Assembly (NCBI GenBank): GCA_018242525.1
Contig: JAFEBS010000019.1
Span: 62,001 to 126,000, forward strand
Direction of reading: 5' to 3'
Origin: Planctomycetota bacterium
GTDB taxonomy: Bacteria > Planctomycetota > Planctomycetia > Planctomycetales > Planctomycetaceae
DNA: 64,000 bases
Shown piece by piece: positions 62,251 through 64,000 of the stretch (positions are counted from its first letter, which is position 1; each line of letters opens with the position of its first letter). A model generated the notes under the pieces. That model did not search any database, was not told the origin of the DNA, and worked only from the letters and a program-made list of their open reading frames with translations. The position numbers and the translations under genes are program-made.

Positions 62251-63564
62251 GTGCCACCACGAGTCAACAGTCAGCTTGGACTTCTGTCATTGAACGTGAC
62301 GCAGTTTTGCGGTGCGGCGAACGACAACATTCTGAAGCAGGTGGTTGTGTTTGGGGTCGCCGCTGGAGGCATCTGGGCCGAACAGCTTGGCGAGGGGGCT
62401 CAGGCGATCGGTTCATTGTGCCTCGCGGTGCCATTTGTGCTGTTTTCCGGATTCGCCGGCCAGTTTTCAGACCGATACAGCAAACGCGATGTCTGCGTGC
62501 TGGTGAAACTGTGGGAGGTTGTCATCGCCCTGTTGGCACTGGCTGGTTTGTGGCTGGTCAATCTATGGCTGGTGCTCGGCAGCCTGATTCTGATCGCCAC
62601 CCAGTCCGCCTTTTTTGGTCCGGCGAAGTATGGCATCCTGCCAGAAATCCTCGAACATCGGATGCTCAGCCGAGCCAACGGCACGATCAACATGTTCACG
62701 TATATTGCGGTGATTCTCGGCTGCGCGATCGGTGGACCGCTCTATGACGCCTATGCCCCGGATCCGGCCAAGTTTCCCAATGCCGAGCCAGTCCTCTGGC
62801 TGCCGGGACTGGTGGTGCTGATCGTGGGGATCATCGGCACCGCTGCCGCGTTTGGAATTCCCCGACTGACAGCGCGGAATCCAGGTCTCAAGATTCGCGT
62901 GCAATTGTTTCGTCCGTACCTGGAAACATGGCGGGAAATTGCAGGAACGCCGCTGGTCCACGTCCTGGCCGCATGGTCCTATTTCTACTTTATCGTCGGT
63001 GGCGTCGCGATGCTGATCCTGCCGGATTACAAGGAGCTGCTGCAGGTCAGTGCCACTCAGGCCGCGTTGCTGATGGCGATCCTGGGGATCGCGATCGGTG
63101 TGGGAGACTTTGCCGCCGGGCGAATCTCGGGACATGCCGTCCGCCCGGGACTCATTCCGATCGGTGCGATCGGGACCACGGCCATGTATTTCGTGCTGGG
63201 AATCATCCCGCTCAACTTCGCCCTGGTGGCGACCTGCCTGGCGATCACGGGATTCCTGGCGGGATTCTACATGGTTCCGTTGCAGACCATGACGCAGACT
63301 CTGTCGACGGAAGAGCAACGGGGCCGAGTCCTGGGGCTCTGGAGTTGCCTGTCGTTTGTGTCAATCATCCTGGGGAACGTGCTGTTCCTGGTGATCAAGC
63401 GAACCGGAATGGAATCGCACCGCGTCTTCCTGGTCTGCGGTGTGCTGGGCCTGATCTGCGTCGGACTGTATTACGCCAAATGGCGGGCCGTCTTCACCGC
63501 AGCCGCAACAGCGAACCTGCCCGACCCATCCGTCACCGAAGTCGGATTTGCATGCGAAGGATAG
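62251..63564 (+). CDS. MFS transporter, LplT-like
   Basis: A 437-aa MFS protein starting at GTG. The opening LLSLNVTQFCGAANDNILKQ, motif A region GQFSDRYSKRDVCVLVK and FFGPAKYGILPEIL follow LplT, the lysophospholipid flippase-type transporter of E. coli, which usually partners with acyltransferase Aas. The central interhelical segment (AYAPDPAKFPNAEPVL) is longer than in LplT, and there is no acyltransferase next to it here, so the lipid substrate is inferred only. The frame ends 172 bases before the antitoxin stop. Confidence 0.82.
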   Translation: MPPRVNSQLGLLSLNVTQFCGAANDNILKQVVVFGVAAGGIWAEQLGEGAQAIGSLCLAVPFVLFSGFAGQFSDRYSKRDVCVLVKLWEVVIALLALAGLWLVNLWLVLGSLILIATQSAFFGPAKYGILPEILEHRMLSRANGTINMFTYIAVILGCAIGGPLYDAYAPDPAKFPNAEPVLWLPGLVVLIVGIIGTAAAFGIPRLTARNPGLKIRVQLFRPYLETWREIAGTPLVHVLAAWSYFYFIVGGVAMLILPDYKELLQVSATQAALLMAILGIAIGVGDFAAGRISGHAVRPGLIPIGAIGTTAMYFVLGIIPLNFALVATCLAITGFLAGFYMVPLQTMTQTLSTEEQRGRVLGLWSCLSFVSIILGNVLFLVIKRTGMESHRVFLVCGVLGLICVGLYYAKWRAVFTAAATANLPDPSVTEVGFACEG

Positions 63565-63736
63565 CCGACTCGGTCTGGAGCAAATACCTAAATATCTGCT
63601 TCCCACAAAATTGTAGGTGATGCGAATCACCGCGGGCTGTTATTGATCTAGATCCGATTTCCGGTGTAGTTTCGTTTGAAGAATCTCAGTCTCAGCGAGC
63701 AGGCGAGGTTCCAGTTCCAACAATCGGGTCGGGAGG
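63565..63736. other. Gap downstream of antitoxin gene
   Basis: A 172-base gap where a toxin gene would be expected downstream of the antitoxin. No full-length toxin frame is present; a 35-codon minus-strand segment rich in Leu and Glu is open but has no clear start. Confidence 0.35.
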
Positions 63737-63985
63737 TCAATCAGAAGACCTCTTCAACAGCAGTCGCAAGTCACCACGATACGGCACCGTTCGACCGCGA
63801 CAGGCGTCCTGGTAACCATCAAGAATGGCATCACGAATCTGCGCCGCTTCCAAGCGTTCCTTTTTTTCTCGCAGCACGTCTCGCACAAACTCGCTTGGCG
63901 TGGCATACAGTGTGCCGTCGCCGGAGTTTTGATCGACAAAGGCCCGCAGTTCGTCGGTCAAAGAAAGGTTCAGCGAACTGCTCAT
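63737..63985 (-). CDS. Ribbon-helix-helix antitoxin, ParD-like, without partner
   Basis: An 82-aa protein. The N-terminal LNLSLTDELRAFVDQNSGDG with YATPSEFVRDVLREKKER is the ParD/CopG-type RHH strand-helix-helix pattern; the C-terminus binds toxin in known systems. The ATG is at 63985, 15 bases from the window edge. The usual ParE gene would follow downstream, but there is none in the 172 bases to the next gene; it could lie upstream, outside the window. Likely an orphan or decayed module. Confidence 0.8.
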   Translation of the reverse strand: MSSSLNLSLTDELRAFVDQNSGDGTLYATPSEFVRDVLREKKERLEAAQIRDAILDGYQDACRGRTVPYRGDLRLLLKRSSD

Positions 63986-64000
63986 GGAAGACTCTGTGGT

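Noticed and set aside
63620..63733. Short minus-strand Leu/Glu-rich segment as toxin remnant
   Set aside because: Only 35 codons without a start codon or toxin motif; not supportable.

Overview
The window comes from a planctomycete, most likely order Planctomycetales. The basis is two DUF1559 proteins with the characteristic prepilin-like N-terminus and their small lipoprotein partners, an ECF sigma factor of the Rhodopirellula/Verrucomicrobium type beside an anti-sigma-like protein, an ECF sigma factor with a C-terminal periplasmic domain, a BlaI/M56 pair, PQQ-like and WD40 propellers, several very large multidomain proteins, moderately high GC, and few long operons. I see no rRNA, tRNA, CRISPR array, prophage or transposase gene. 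Functions are assigned by reading motifs in the translations; no database search was run.

Layout. 1-6.6 kb: the 5' part of a beta-helix/HNE_0200-type fusion protein (minus, cut by the window edge), a LOG-family nucleotide phosphoribohydrolase, a MoxR-type AAA+ ATPase with a 624-aa partner of unknown function, a palindromic repeat, and a DUF2007/zinc-ribbon membrane protein. 6.6-12.0 kb: a four-gene minus-strand operon (YHS-like protein, PPK2 polyphosphate kinase, phosphoketolase, acetate kinase), which joins acetyl-phosphate metabolism to polyphosphate. 12.4-25 kb: mainly exported or membrane proteins, including a Gly-rich TPR protein, a 1507-aa WD40/CsgG-like/TPR protein, an SH3-domain protein and an ECF sigma factor fused to a membrane segment and STN-like domain. 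25.4-30.9 kb: a translationally coupled MFS transporter and creatininase-family amidohydrolase, an RDD membrane protein and a lipoprotein aldose 1-epimerase.

30.9-41.3 kb: a BlaI repressor coupled by an ATGA overlap to an 1872-aa M56 (BlaR1-type) protein whose extracytoplasmic part is a PQQ-like propeller plus about 870 uncharacterised residues, with a clear operator at the promoter; a REP-like cluster; a PqqD-like/TPR/methyltransferase; an EF-hand Gly/Pro-rich exported protein; and an ECF sigma/anti-sigma pair, again ATGA-coupled. 41.6-48.8 kb: esterase, rhodanese, first DUF1559-lipoprotein pair, methyltransferase, SpoIIE-type phosphatase with a degenerate receiver, an orphan DNA methyltransferase and a small exported protein. 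49-58.2 kb: a P1B-type ATPase fused to an HflK-like SPFH domain, a small membrane protein, a thioredoxin-NHL (NHLRC2-like) protein and the second lipoprotein-DUF1559-TPR operon. 58.2-64 kb: a coupled TiaS-like protein and membrane protein, MobA, an aldehyde dehydrogenase, an LplT-like MFS protein and an orphan ribbon-helix-helix antitoxin.

The most unusual items are the BlaR1-propeller sensor with its operator, the P-type ATPase-HflK fusion, the sigma-STN fusion and the PqqD-TPR-methyltransferase. Four different families of interspersed inverted repeats lie between genes.
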